Positions 34,274-41,099 of a DNA stretch of 64,000 nt are shown here, in pieces. Numbering within the stretch: the stretch's first letter is position 1; every line of letters starts with the position of its first letter. Under the pieces are notes generated by a model. That model saw nothing but the letters and a program-made list of their open reading frames with translations. It was not told the origin of the DNA and did no database searches. The translations under genes were made by a program, and so were the position numbers. The DNA is from Exiguobacterium aurantiacum (GTDB lineage Bacteria; Bacillota; Bacilli; Exiguobacteriales; Exiguobacteriaceae): positions 1,392,501-1,456,500 of the forward strand of contig NZ_CP101462.1 in NCBI RefSeq assembly GCF_024362205.1, read 5' to 3'.

Positions 34274-35263
34274 ATGGTATTCATTTACTTCATCTTGGCC
34301 GCTGCACTGACCGTGTATGCCGCCATCAAACTATCGACGTACGCCGACGTCATCAGCGAGAAGTCAACGATGAGCGGCATGCTCGTCGGGACCGTGTTGC
34401 TTGCCGGGGCGACATCATTGCCGGAAGTGACGACGAGCGTCTCGGCCGTCATGATCAACAACCCGGATATCGCTATCGGGAACATGCTCGGCTCGAACTT
34501 GTTCAACATCTTCATCTTGGCGATGTTCGACTTGTATTATCGTCAGAAACGTCTATTTAACGAAGCGAGTCGGGACCACCTCTACACGGCAAGTCTCGGT
34601 TTGATGTTGACACTCGTGACGATGCTCGCACTCGTCATCCGCATCGACTTCACGATTCTTGGGATCGGCATCGATGCATTATTGATTGCCGGGTTGTACG
34701 CGATTGGAATTTACTATATCGGAAAACGTCCGAAAGAACCGTCGACAGAACGGGAAGTCGAGCAAGAGGTTGGCGTCAGCGTCACCGACTCGATTCCGAT
34801 CAAGCGTGCGGTTATCGGCTTCATCATGGCCGCCCTCGTCATCATGGCGGCCGGAACAGCGCTCTCGGTATTAGGTGATCAAATCGCCGTCGTGACCGGA
34901 CTCGGTTCAAGCTTTGTCGGTAGCTTCTTGATCGCGGCCTCGACATCGCTCCCAGAAGCGGTCGCCGTCTTCGTCGCCTTGAAGCTTGGTAACGTCAACT
35001 TGGCATTCGGTTCAATCTTGGGGAGTAACATCTTCAATATGCTCATCATCGCGATGTCGGACGTCTTCTACCGAGGCGGCTCGATTTTGGCTGATGTGTC
35101 AACGTCACACTTGGTGACGGCGATTGGAATCACGATTTTGTCGGTCTTGGTCATGTACAGTGTTCTTCGCAAAGATGTCACGTCGAAGTTCCGCTACGTC
35201 TTGCCGTCCGTGCTCGTCGTCCTCGTCTATTTCGCGTCGTCTTACTTTATCTTCATCGGTTGA
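34274..35263 (+). CDS. CaCA-family sodium/calcium exchanger-like transporter, probable Mn2+ exporter
   Basis: The 329-residue protein has two inverted Na_Ca_ex repeats. Each holds the cation-binding signature: GATSLPEVTTSVSAVMINNP with GNMLGSNLFN, and AASTSLPEAVAVFVALKLGN with GSILGSNIFN. A charged cytosolic loop (residues 150-180) separates them. YrbG/CaX-type proteins exchange Ca2+ for Na+ or H+. The Mn2+ riboswitch in its leader argues that this one exports Mn2+. A terminator follows, so it is monocistronic. Confidence 0.88.
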   Translation: MVFIYFILAAALTVYAAIKLSTYADVISEKSTMSGMLVGTVLLAGATSLPEVTTSVSAVMINNPDIAIGNMLGSNLFNIFILAMFDLYYRQKRLFNEASRDHLYTASLGLMLTLVTMLALVIRIDFTILGIGIDALLIAGLYAIGIYYIGKRPKEPSTEREVEQEVGVSVTDSIPIKRAVIGFIMAALVIMAAGTALSVLGDQIAVVTGLGSSFVGSFLIAASTSLPEAVAVFVALKLGNVNLAFGSILGSNIFNMLIIAMSDVFYRGGSILADVSTSHLVTAIGITILSVLVMYSVLRKDVTSKFRYVLPSVLVVLVYFASSYFIFIG

Positions 35264-35268
35264 TTAAC

Positions 35269-35300
35269 CACACGGTGTCCTCGGACATCGTGTTTTTTGT
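35269..35300 (+). terminator. Intrinsic terminator after the exchanger gene
   Basis: ACACGGTGTCC pairs with GGACATCGTGT around TC, followed by T6. Confidence 0.85.
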
Positions 35301-35365
35301 TTGAGGCGGTTCGAGGAATCACTTTTCACTCACTTGGGTATAGAAGGAGGGAAGGAGGGGTGGCG

Positions 35366-36424
35366 ATGCAAATGCATTCCGTGGAACGTCTTGATGATTA
35401 CGTCATATTAATCCCCGCATATAACCCCGATCAAGCGCTCGTCACACTTGTCCGGGAGTTGAAAGCAGAAGGATTCGTCCATCTGTTCGTCGTGAACGAT
35501 GGGAGTGCAGAGACGTCCCGCCCTGTCTTTGACGAGGTCGGGAAATGGGTCACGGTGCTCGAACATGCTCGAAATCAAGGGAAGGGTGCAGCGTTGAAGA
35601 CCGGGATTCGACATGTCGTTCAGCATTTCCCTAGAACGAACGGGGTCATCACGGTCGATGCGGATGGGCAACATCTGCCGGCCGACGTCTTAAAGCTGTA
35701 TGAAGAGGGGGTCCGTTGGCCCCACCATTTGATTATGGGCTGCCGCGACTTTTCCGGGTCCGACATCCCGTTCCGGAGCCGATTCGGAAATCAGATGACG
35801 CGTGGTGTCATGTTGCTCGGGAGCGGTCTTCGTCTGAAGGACACGCAGACCGGCCTCCGGGCGATCCCGCTCCGGTATGCGGAACAATTGCTCGATGTGC
35901 CGGGGAACCGTTACGAGTTCGAGATGAACATGTTGACGTTCACGAAACGACTGCAAGTCCCGATCCATCAGACACCAATTCAGACCGTCTATGTGGCCGA
36001 GAACGCCTCGTCCCATTTCCGGCCGGTGATTGACTCGATTCTCATTTATCGCATGTTTTTGGCCTATTCCTTGTCATCGGTCGCATCGTTTTTGTTAGAT
36101 ATCGGGTTCTATGCCTTGTTCGTCTATTTGTTGAATCCATGGTTCGAGACGACGCACGTCTTGATCGCGACGGTTGTGGCCCGCATTATGTCATCGTTGT
36201 TCAATTATTTCGTCAATCGGAAGATCGTGTTCCATTCGAAGGCGAAGCGGGCGATGCCGAAATACTTCGGGCTCGTCGGATTGCAGATGGCGCTGTCGGC
36301 CGGTCTCGTCTTTGCGCTGTTCTATGTCATCCGCGACGGTGAAGTGTGGATTAAAGTGTTCGTCGACAGCTTCTTGTTCGTCGTCAGCTATTATGTCCAG
36401 AAAAAATGGATCTTTAAACGCTAA
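35366..36424 (+). CDS. Glycosyltransferase family 2 fused to a GtrA-like membrane domain
   Basis: Residues 1-225 form a GT-A fold: ILIPAYNPDQALVTLVREL, VVNDGSAET, NQGKGAALKTGI and the DxD-type VDADGQHLP, as in dolichyl-phosphate mannose synthase-like enzymes. Residues about 230-352 are a four-segment GtrA domain (SSVASFLLDIGFYALFVYLL, FNYFVNRKIVFHSK). Together such proteins make and flip an undecaprenyl-phosphate-linked sugar used to decorate wall polymers or glycolipids. Usually the two domains are separate genes. AAGGAGGGG precedes the ATG at 35366. Confidence 0.9.
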   Translation: MQMHSVERLDDYVILIPAYNPDQALVTLVRELKAEGFVHLFVVNDGSAETSRPVFDEVGKWVTVLEHARNQGKGAALKTGIRHVVQHFPRTNGVITVDADGQHLPADVLKLYEEGVRWPHHLIMGCRDFSGSDIPFRSRFGNQMTRGVMLLGSGLRLKDTQTGLRAIPLRYAEQLLDVPGNRYEFEMNMLTFTKRLQVPIHQTPIQTVYVAENASSHFRPVIDSILIYRMFLAYSLSSVASFLLDIGFYALFVYLLNPWFETTHVLIATVVARIMSSLFNYFVNRKIVFHSKAKRAMPKYFGLVGLQMALSAGLVFALFYVIRDGEVWIKVFVDSFLFVVSYYVQKKWIFKR

Positions 36425-36451
36425 CAGGCCAAGACGATCGTCTTGGCCTGT
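36424..36451. terminator. Hairpin between convergent genes
   Basis: ACAGGCCAAGACGA is followed directly by its perfect complement. There is no long T run on either side, so efficiency is uncertain. Confidence 0.6.
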
Positions 36452-36467
36452 CTGGTATGCATATCGG

Positions 36468-37034
36468 TCAATAAGCGAGCTTTCCGAGCTTGACCGATGT
36501 GTACCGATGCAACTCTCGCGGGTCATGGATACCAGTTTTGAGCATCATGTCGCGCACGAGCAGCGCACAGACACGGGCATCCTCGGCTGCATCGTGATGG
36601 ACGAACGGGACGTTCAAATACTCGGCCATCGTGTTCAGCTTATGGTTCGGCAGACCCGGATACAGTTTTCTCGACAGCTTGACGGTACAACCGTATTCAA
36701 TCGTTGGAAACGTGTATAAATCATATTTGGCGATCGCTTTCTTGAACGCGCCCATATCGAATGAAGCGTTATGCGCCATGACAAGGTCGACATCCCTGAG
36801 CGTCGGATAGAGCTGTTCAAGCACTTCGGGCAAAGCCGGTGCGTCCCAGACGTCGCTCGGCCGGATGCCGTGGACGCGGATGTTGCCGGCATCGAAGTCT
36901 TCCTCCGGATTGACGAGCAGTTGGTTCGTTTCGATGATTTCACCGTCGACGAGCAGGCTCCACCCGACGGAGCAAATGCTCCGGCTATCGCGGTTCGCCG
37001 TCTCGACGTCGATGGCAAGAATTGAATGTGACAT
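36468..37034 (-). CDS. DnaQ-like 3'-5' exonuclease (DEDDh)
   Basis: The 188-residue stand-alone exonuclease domain has motif ExoI AIDVETAN, ExoII VMAHNASFDMGAF and ExoIII HHDAAEDARVCALL, giving the D-E-D-Dh residue set. It is like the proofreading domain of PolC or small DnaQ-type repair and RNA-trimming exonucleases. Its substrate is not known. The ATG at 37034 follows GAAAGGGACC. Confidence 0.87.
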   Translation of the reverse strand: MSHSILAIDVETANRDSRSICSVGWSLLVDGEIIETNQLLVNPEEDFDAGNIRVHGIRPSDVWDAPALPEVLEQLYPTLRDVDLVMAHNASFDMGAFKKAIAKYDLYTFPTIEYGCTVKLSRKLYPGLPNHKLNTMAEYLNVPFVHHDAAEDARVCALLVRDMMLKTGIHDPRELHRYTSVKLGKLAY

Positions 37035-37063
37035 AATCGGTCCCTTTCTCATAAAACAAGTAT

Positions 37064-37095
37064 AAAAAAAGTCTAACATATCGTTAGACTAAAAA
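37064..37095 (-). terminator. Terminator of the Cys-rich copper protein gene
   Basis: AGTCTAAC pairs with GTTAGACT around a short loop, with A/T runs on both sides; on the minus strand T7 follows. Confidence 0.8.
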
Positions 37096-37099
37096 GCGA

Positions 37100-37432
37100 T
37101 TATGCGGCCACGAGGTTGCGACACGCCTCGGCACAGCGGAGACACGCTTCGGCACAACGTTGACAATGGTCATGCAAGTGACGGCCGCATTCGACGGCGC
37201 ACGTGTCGCACACTTGGGCACAGAGGGCCGCGATCGGTTTGGTGAACGCCGAATCGGTCTCGAGTGCGTTCAAGGTGAGGGCGCAGATGTCGGAGCATTC
37301 TCGAGTCAGACGAATGCACTCTTTTACCATCAGCACATCTTCTTCTTGTAAACTTTTTGAAAAACAATGATTGCTCGTCCGCATACAGTCAATAATCGCT
37401 GAAATTGTATCTTCAATTGAGTCTCGGTTCAT
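37100..37432 (-). CDS. Four-helix-bundle copper-binding protein (DUF326/Csp type), 110 aa
   Basis: The 110-residue cytosolic protein has 14 Cys spaced along four helices: CMRTSNHC, CIRLTRECSDIC, CAQVCDTCAVEC and CQRCAEACLRCAEACR, plus His. This is the pattern of Csp3-type copper storage proteins, whose bundle core is lined with Cys that bind Cu(I). It lacks a Tat or Sec signal, so it would act in the cytosol. No copper exporter or CsoR gene is adjacent. Confidence 0.9.
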   Translation of the reverse strand: MNRDSIEDTISAIIDCMRTSNHCFSKSLQEEDVLMVKECIRLTRECSDICALTLNALETDSAFTKPIAALCAQVCDTCAVECGRHLHDHCQRCAEACLRCAEACRNLVAA

Positions 37433-37510
37433 GATAAGTCCCCCTTGGCAGAATAATGTATCTTCAAATCATTACCCGATACCATATCGCTTAAACCGCG
37501 CCAAGACGAC

Positions 37511-37540
37511 AAAAAAGTCACTTCACAAAAGTGAAGTGAC
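37511..37540 (-). terminator. Terminator of tRNA-Ala
   Basis: GTCACTTCAC pairs perfectly with GTGAAGTGAC around a 4-base loop; on the minus strand T6 follows, 8 bases past the tRNA end. Confidence 0.88.
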
Positions 37541-37547
37541 CAAGTTA

Positions 37548-37620
37548 TGGAGCATAGCGGGCTCGAACCGCTGACCTCCACGCTGCCAGCGTGGCGCTCT
37601 CCCAGCTGAGCTAATGCCCC
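37548..37620 (-). tRNA. tRNA-Ala (anticodon GGC)
   Basis: The 73-base cloverleaf reads GGGGCATTAGCTCAGCTGGG at the 5' end. The anticodon stem CCACG/CGTGG encloses CTGGCAG, and the T loop has GGTTCGAGCC. The acceptor stem carries a G3-U70 pair, the alanine identity element, and an A73 discriminator. CCA is not encoded. It is a single tRNA with its own terminator. Confidence 0.95.
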
Positions 37621-37688
37621 GTTCGAAAATTATTATATCATCCTAGTAAAACATTTGGCAATGGGTATTTTTAATTTTTTTGAACAAA

Positions 37689-37714
37689 GTTTAATCAGCG
37701 CTGAACGTGGGAAA
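37689..37714 (+). promoter_or_regulatory. Candidate sigma-B promoter of glcU
   Basis: GTTTAA, 14 bases, GGGAAA: a near-perfect sigma-B pattern 40 bases ahead of the glcU start. Confidence 0.65.
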
Positions 37715-37753
37715 ATCACAGATGATGTTATATTACGAAAGCAGGTGTCATCC

Positions 37754-38617
37754 ATGGAAATGATTTTACTCGCACTCTTACCTGCCTTGATGTGGGGGAG
37801 TATCCCTCTGATCGTCTCAAAGGTCGGCGGGAAACCGATTCAACAGTTGATCGGGACGACGATGGGGGCGATGGTGATGGCGGTCATCATCGCGCTCGTG
37901 TTCAATCCGGAGTTCACGACACTCGCGCTCGTGACCGGTTTCATCTCCGGGGCGTTCTGGGCGCTCGGTCAGTATCTACAGTTCCAATCGTTTCAAATTT
38001 TAAGTGTCTCGAAGGCGATGCCGATCAGTACCGGCATGCAACTCGTCGGGACGTCCTTGTTCGGTGTCATCGTACTCGGCGATTGGCAGACATCGACCGA
38101 GTTGTGGCTCGGCTTTTCGGCACTCGTCTTGATTATCATCGGGGCGGCACTGACGTCATACCAGCAACAAAAAGATGGCGACAGTAGCGGGGCCTTGAAG
38201 AAAGGCTTGCTCGTCCTGCTCGTGTCGAGTATCGGTTATGTGACGTACGCCGTCCTGACGAACTATTTCGAGGTCGACGGGATCACGGCCATCCTGCCGC
38301 AATCGATCGGGATGTTCATCGCGGCGCTGTTGTTCAGCCTGCGTGAGAAAGATGTGAAGAAGTTCGATCCAAAAACGTTCAAAAACATCTTGGCCGGGAT
38401 CGCCTGGGGAATCGGGAACTTCGGGCTGTTCGTGTCGAGCGGAGAGGTCGGGATTGCGACGTCGTTCGCTTTGTCCCAATTGAACGTCGTCGTGGCGACG
38501 CTCGGCGGAATCTATCTATTGAAAGAAGAGAAGACGACTAAAGAACGTGTCTTCGTCTTTATGGGTATCGGCCTCATCGTCGTGGCCGGATTCATGCTCG
38601 GGATTGCGAAGAGCTGA
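37754..38617 (+). CDS. glcU: Glucose uptake protein, GRP family
   Basis: The 287-residue protein has ten membrane segments. The GRP/GlcU pattern is MILLALLPALMWGSIPLIVSKVGG at the start, GFISGAFWALGQYLQFQSFQ, SVSKAMPISTGMQLVGTSLFGVIVLGDW and GIAWGIGNFGLFVSS. GlcU moves glucose with H+, independent of the PTS. No glucose dehydrogenase gene follows, unlike B. subtilis and staphylococci. The ATG at 37754 follows AGCAGGTGTC, and the stretch between the tRNA and this start holds the sigma-B-like promoter. Confidence 0.92.
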   Translation: MEMILLALLPALMWGSIPLIVSKVGGKPIQQLIGTTMGAMVMAVIIALVFNPEFTTLALVTGFISGAFWALGQYLQFQSFQILSVSKAMPISTGMQLVGTSLFGVIVLGDWQTSTELWLGFSALVLIIIGAALTSYQQQKDGDSSGALKKGLLVLLVSSIGYVTYAVLTNYFEVDGITAILPQSIGMFIAALLFSLREKDVKKFDPKTFKNILAGIAWGIGNFGLFVSSGEVGIATSFALSQLNVVVATLGGIYLLKEEKTTKERVFVFMGIGLIVVAGFMLGIAKS

Positions 38618-38636
38618 ATGAATTTGTTAACGATGG

Positions 38637-38671
38637 ACCAAGTTGCTTGATGCGACTTGGTTCTTTTTTTG
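38637..38671 (+). terminator. Intrinsic terminator after glcU
   Basis: GACCAAGT pairs with ACTTGGTT across an 11-base loop, followed by T7. Confidence 0.8.
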
Positions 38672-38860
38672 TTGAGTTGGAATATGGACGGTGATTTGTC
38701 ATGATTAGAAAAAGAATGGGAAAAAGTAAACGAGAATATGCGAGAGAAGAGAAAAGAGAACTAGCATTTCAGATATCATACTCGAACGCCTTTGTTTTTA
38801 AGTGGCAATAAAGGAATCAAGGAATGGAGTGAAGGTGGCTTATCGTAAGTTACATTTAAG

Positions 38861-39127
38861 TTAAATGTAGTCAATATATGTCCCAGTTCCTACATAATTT
38901 ATAGACACGAATGACATCTCCGGGAATCTTTCCGGGTACATAAATTTTCTCGAGTATATCAATAAGATTTCTTCGTGGTTCCTCGGTGTCTGCTTTAATT
39001 CTAACCACTCTATGTACTTGTAGTCGCCAAGTTTGAAATAATAATACCACTCAGCATCCCATGATGAAACATAGCCGGTTTCAATATCTTTTGTTCGCCA
39101 TTGGTAGTTGATAGAGTGATTGCACAT
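38861..39127 (-). CDS. Unknown protein, 88 aa, in an AT-rich island
   Basis: The product is rich in Tyr, Trp and Ile (DAEWYYYFKLGDYKYIEWLEL). There is no membrane segment or known motif. GGGA lies very close to the ATG, so the start is uncertain. The region 38690-40030 is clearly more AT-rich than the rest of the window, which suggests foreign origin. It may be a small immunity-type or orphan gene, or a remnant. The upstream gap 39128-39267 shows nothing I can name. Confidence 0.45.
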   Translation of the reverse strand: MCNHSINYQWRTKDIETGYVSSWDAEWYYYFKLGDYKYIEWLELKQTPRNHEEILLIYSRKFMYPERFPEMSFVSINYVGTGTYIDYI

Positions 39128-39267
39128 CGTCCCTTTAATTTATTCCTAATTTTGTATTATTTATTCCTAAATCAGCATGATAATTGGTCATTTGTAGTTG
39201 CCTCCCGAATCTTAATAGGTTGTTCAAGATCTTCGTAGCCTGATTAGATGAACAAAAGATTGTAGCT

Positions 39268-39906
39268 TCACATCAATTGTTTGCTATTAGTTATTAATGA
39301 ATCTAAGAATGGTTTACGCCCACTGTTATCGGCGATTATGTCCGGGGGTAAGTATTGAATGAGCAGGTTTCGAAGCTCTTGTTTCTCAGCCTTACTTATT
39401 CTTGCATCACTAATAGGGATGATTACTCCCTCTTTAGATTCAAGATAATATAAAAAAAGACGATTTTCGTCGTTACCCAATCTTTCAATAGATTCCCAAG
39501 TAACTTTAGTAATTTTGTTGATTTGATTATTGATCGAATGGATTTCTATTCCAGTTTCTTGAAAGTGCAAAATTAAATCTCGTGGAAAGTGATTGTTTTT
39601 TTTAGAAAAGAACCTATAAATTAAGAGCCTCACAAGATCGGAAATTTTGCTTATAGCCGGCATCATCAATAAAATAAATAAAACGCCTCCAAATGCTCCA
39701 AGGATAGAAAGTATGTCATAGAATGGACTTGTCGATGAAGTCGGTTTGAATAGAAGTGATGCAAAGAATAACCCAATCCAATATACAAAGAAAATTGTTG
39801 CGATGATTAGGGTGGTCTTTTTTTGTCGACGAGACCTGGTTTTTTTAAAATACTCCTTTTGAAGTGCGATAATGTCTTCGGATGTCAATTGATAGTTAAT
39901 GATCAT
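39268..39906 (-). CDS. YcxB-like membrane protein
   Basis: The 212-residue protein has two membrane segments (about residues 30-52 and 62-85). A YcxB C-terminal domain follows: DLILHFQETGIEIHS, ITKVTWESIERLGNDENRLFLYY, GVIIPISDARIS and a closing LIQYLP. The function of the family is unknown. AAAAAAGGAGAG is an excellent site for the ATG at 39906; the frame is open to 40059 but without a site there. Codon use is AT-rich, unlike the neighbours. Confidence 0.75.
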   Translation of the reverse strand: MIINYQLTSEDIIALQKEYFKKTRSRRQKKTTLIIATIFFVYWIGLFFASLLFKPTSSTSPFYDILSILGAFGGVLFILLMMPAISKISDLVRLLIYRFFSKKNNHFPRDLILHFQETGIEIHSINNQINKITKVTWESIERLGNDENRLFLYYLESKEGVIIPISDARISKAEKQELRNLLIQYLPPDIIADNSGRKPFLDSLITNSKQLM

Positions 39907-40041
39907 TGAGATTCTCTCCTTTTTTATGTCATTATTATCTATTGTTGCATTAATCTTGTCTGAAGCCCAATAAAGTCTACTACGGATTGGTGTATTTGCT
40001 ATTAACATTTCATTCGTACGATCAGTGTCAAGATAGTCGAA

Positions 40042-40075
40042 AAAGCGCGACCATTTCAAGATGGTCGCGCCTTTT
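40042..40075 (-). terminator. Intrinsic terminator of msrA
   Basis: GCGCGACCAT pairs with ATGGTCGCGC around a short loop; on the minus strand TTTTTC follows. Confidence 0.85.
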
Positions 40076-40093
40076 CATTTTCAAATATACTTG

Positions 40094-40618
40094 TTAAACC
40101 TTTTCCGCCCACACCACATCAATAAATTCATCACGTCCTGAAATAGCCCGATCTTCCTTATAATGTTTCGGATTCTTCTTATGGAAGTCTTGATGGTATT
40201 CCTCGGCCGGATAAAACGTGTCGGCCGGTAAGATTTTCGTGACGATCGGCTGTTTGAAACGTCCACTCGCCGCGAGCGCGTCGCGACTCTGTTCTGCTTT
40301 CACGCGTTGTTCTTCCGTATGATAGAAGATGGCCGGCGCATACTGTTGCCCGCGGTCTTGGAACTGGCCGCCGTCATCGGTCGGGTCGGTCTGAATCCAA
40401 TACAGTTCGAGCAGGCGCTCGTATGCGAACAGCGTCGGGTCGAACGTGATCTCGACGACCTCATAATGACCGGTCGTCCCTGTTTTCACTTGTTCATACG
40501 TCGGATTGTCGACGTGACCTCCGGTATAACCGGATACAATCGACTCGATGCCAGGTTGTTCCTCGAACGGCGTCACCATGCACCAAAAACAGCCGCCTGC
40601 GAATGTTGCTTTCTCCAT
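40094..40618 (-). CDS. msrA: Peptide methionine-S-sulfoxide reductase MsrA
   Basis: The 174-residue enzyme begins [19 protein letters not shown] with the catalytic Cys in GCFWC (residue 10). It has [29 protein letters not shown] and [22 protein letters not shown], all typical. It reduces methionine-S-sulfoxide in proteins or free, using thioredoxin. The ATG at 40618 follows GAGGGGGAC. Its leader is a SAM-I riboswitch with a terminator, which ties the enzyme to methionine supply. Confidence 0.95.
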   Translation of the reverse strand: MEKATFAGGCFWCMVTPFEEQPGIESIVSGYTGGHVDNPTYEQVKTGTTGHYEVVEITFDPTLFAYERLLELYWIQTDPTDDGGQFQDRGQQYAPAIFYHTEEQRVKAEQSRDALAASGRFKQPIVTKILPADTFYPAEEYHQDFHKKNPKHYKEDRAISGRDEFIDVVWAEKV

Positions 40619-40642
40619 TAATAAGTCCCCCTCGATCAATTT

Positions 40643-40679
40643 CCCAAAAAAAGCGCCCATGTCATCGACATGAGCGCTC
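40643..40679 (-). terminator. Expression-platform terminator of the SAM riboswitch
   Basis: On the minus strand AGCGCTCATGTC pairs with GACATGGGCGCT around GAT, followed by T7, between the aptamer and msrA. Confidence 0.9.
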
Positions 40680-40680
40680 A

Positions 40681-40793
40681 GTCATATCGGCCAAGGCAAA
40701 CGCCTTGCTGGAAGTAGCACCTTGCCGAAGCAGGTTGCTGTGAAGTCATAGAGCCAGGTCTCTCGTTCACTCAAGATATCGATATGTAGTTGG
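40681..40793 (-). ncRNA. SAM-I (S-box) riboswitch upstream of msrA
   Basis: On the minus strand P1 (CATATCG/CGATATG) encloses the S-box core: AACGAGAGACCTGGCTCTATGA, CAGCAACC, a tetraloop helix, then AAGGTGCTACTTCCAGCA and a GGC-rich P4 (AAGGCGTTTGCCTT). These match the four-way-junction consensus. Binding of S-adenosylmethionine should favour the terminator and switch msrA off. Confidence 0.92.
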
Positions 40794-40800
40794 TGACAGC

Positions 40801-40830
40801 ATCATACCATCAGATTTGAAGCGGCGTCAA
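40801..40830 (-). promoter_or_regulatory. Sigma-A promoter of the SAM riboswitch-msrA transcript
   Basis: Minus strand: TTGACG, 18 bases, TATGAT, ending about 8 bases before the aptamer. The -35 overlaps the stop codon of the small membrane protein gene upstream. Confidence 0.7.
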
Positions 40831-40988
40831 CGGTTTGGCTTGCGTCGGAGTTGGAACAAGGTGGCGCCAAGAATCAAGATGACGAGCACGACCGAGGCGG
40901 GTGTCGAATAAGCCTCTTCCCGGGCGTACAGTTGTAAAAAGAACAAGGCGAAGACGGCAAGTAAGACGAGCACATAAGAACGGGTCAT
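40827..40988 (-). CDS. Small membrane protein, 53 aa
   Basis: On the minus strand a GGGAGGTTACC site precedes an ATG opening a 54-codon frame: MTRSYVLVLLAVFALFFLQL, a polar AREEAYSTPAS, then VVLVILILGATLF and a basic end RRKPNR. Two hydrophobic segments and a positive-inside tail make a credible helical hairpin in the membrane. The strong ribosome site supports translation. Function is unknown. Confidence 0.65.
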   Translation of the reverse strand: MTRSYVLVLLAVFALFFLQLYAREEAYSTPASVVLVILILGATLFQLRRKPNR

Positions 40989-41099
40989 GGTAACCTCCCT
41001 TTTCTTTCAGTGTACCAAGTTACACATTCGTTGGCGATAAGAAACAGGAAATGGTTCGTCGCTAGCGAATACCATCCATTGACAAAAGGAGGAATCATC

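Noticed and set aside
38701-38811. A 36-codon frame starting MIRKRMGKSKREY
   Set aside because: Short, weak ribosome site and in an AT-rich stretch; not enough to call a gene.
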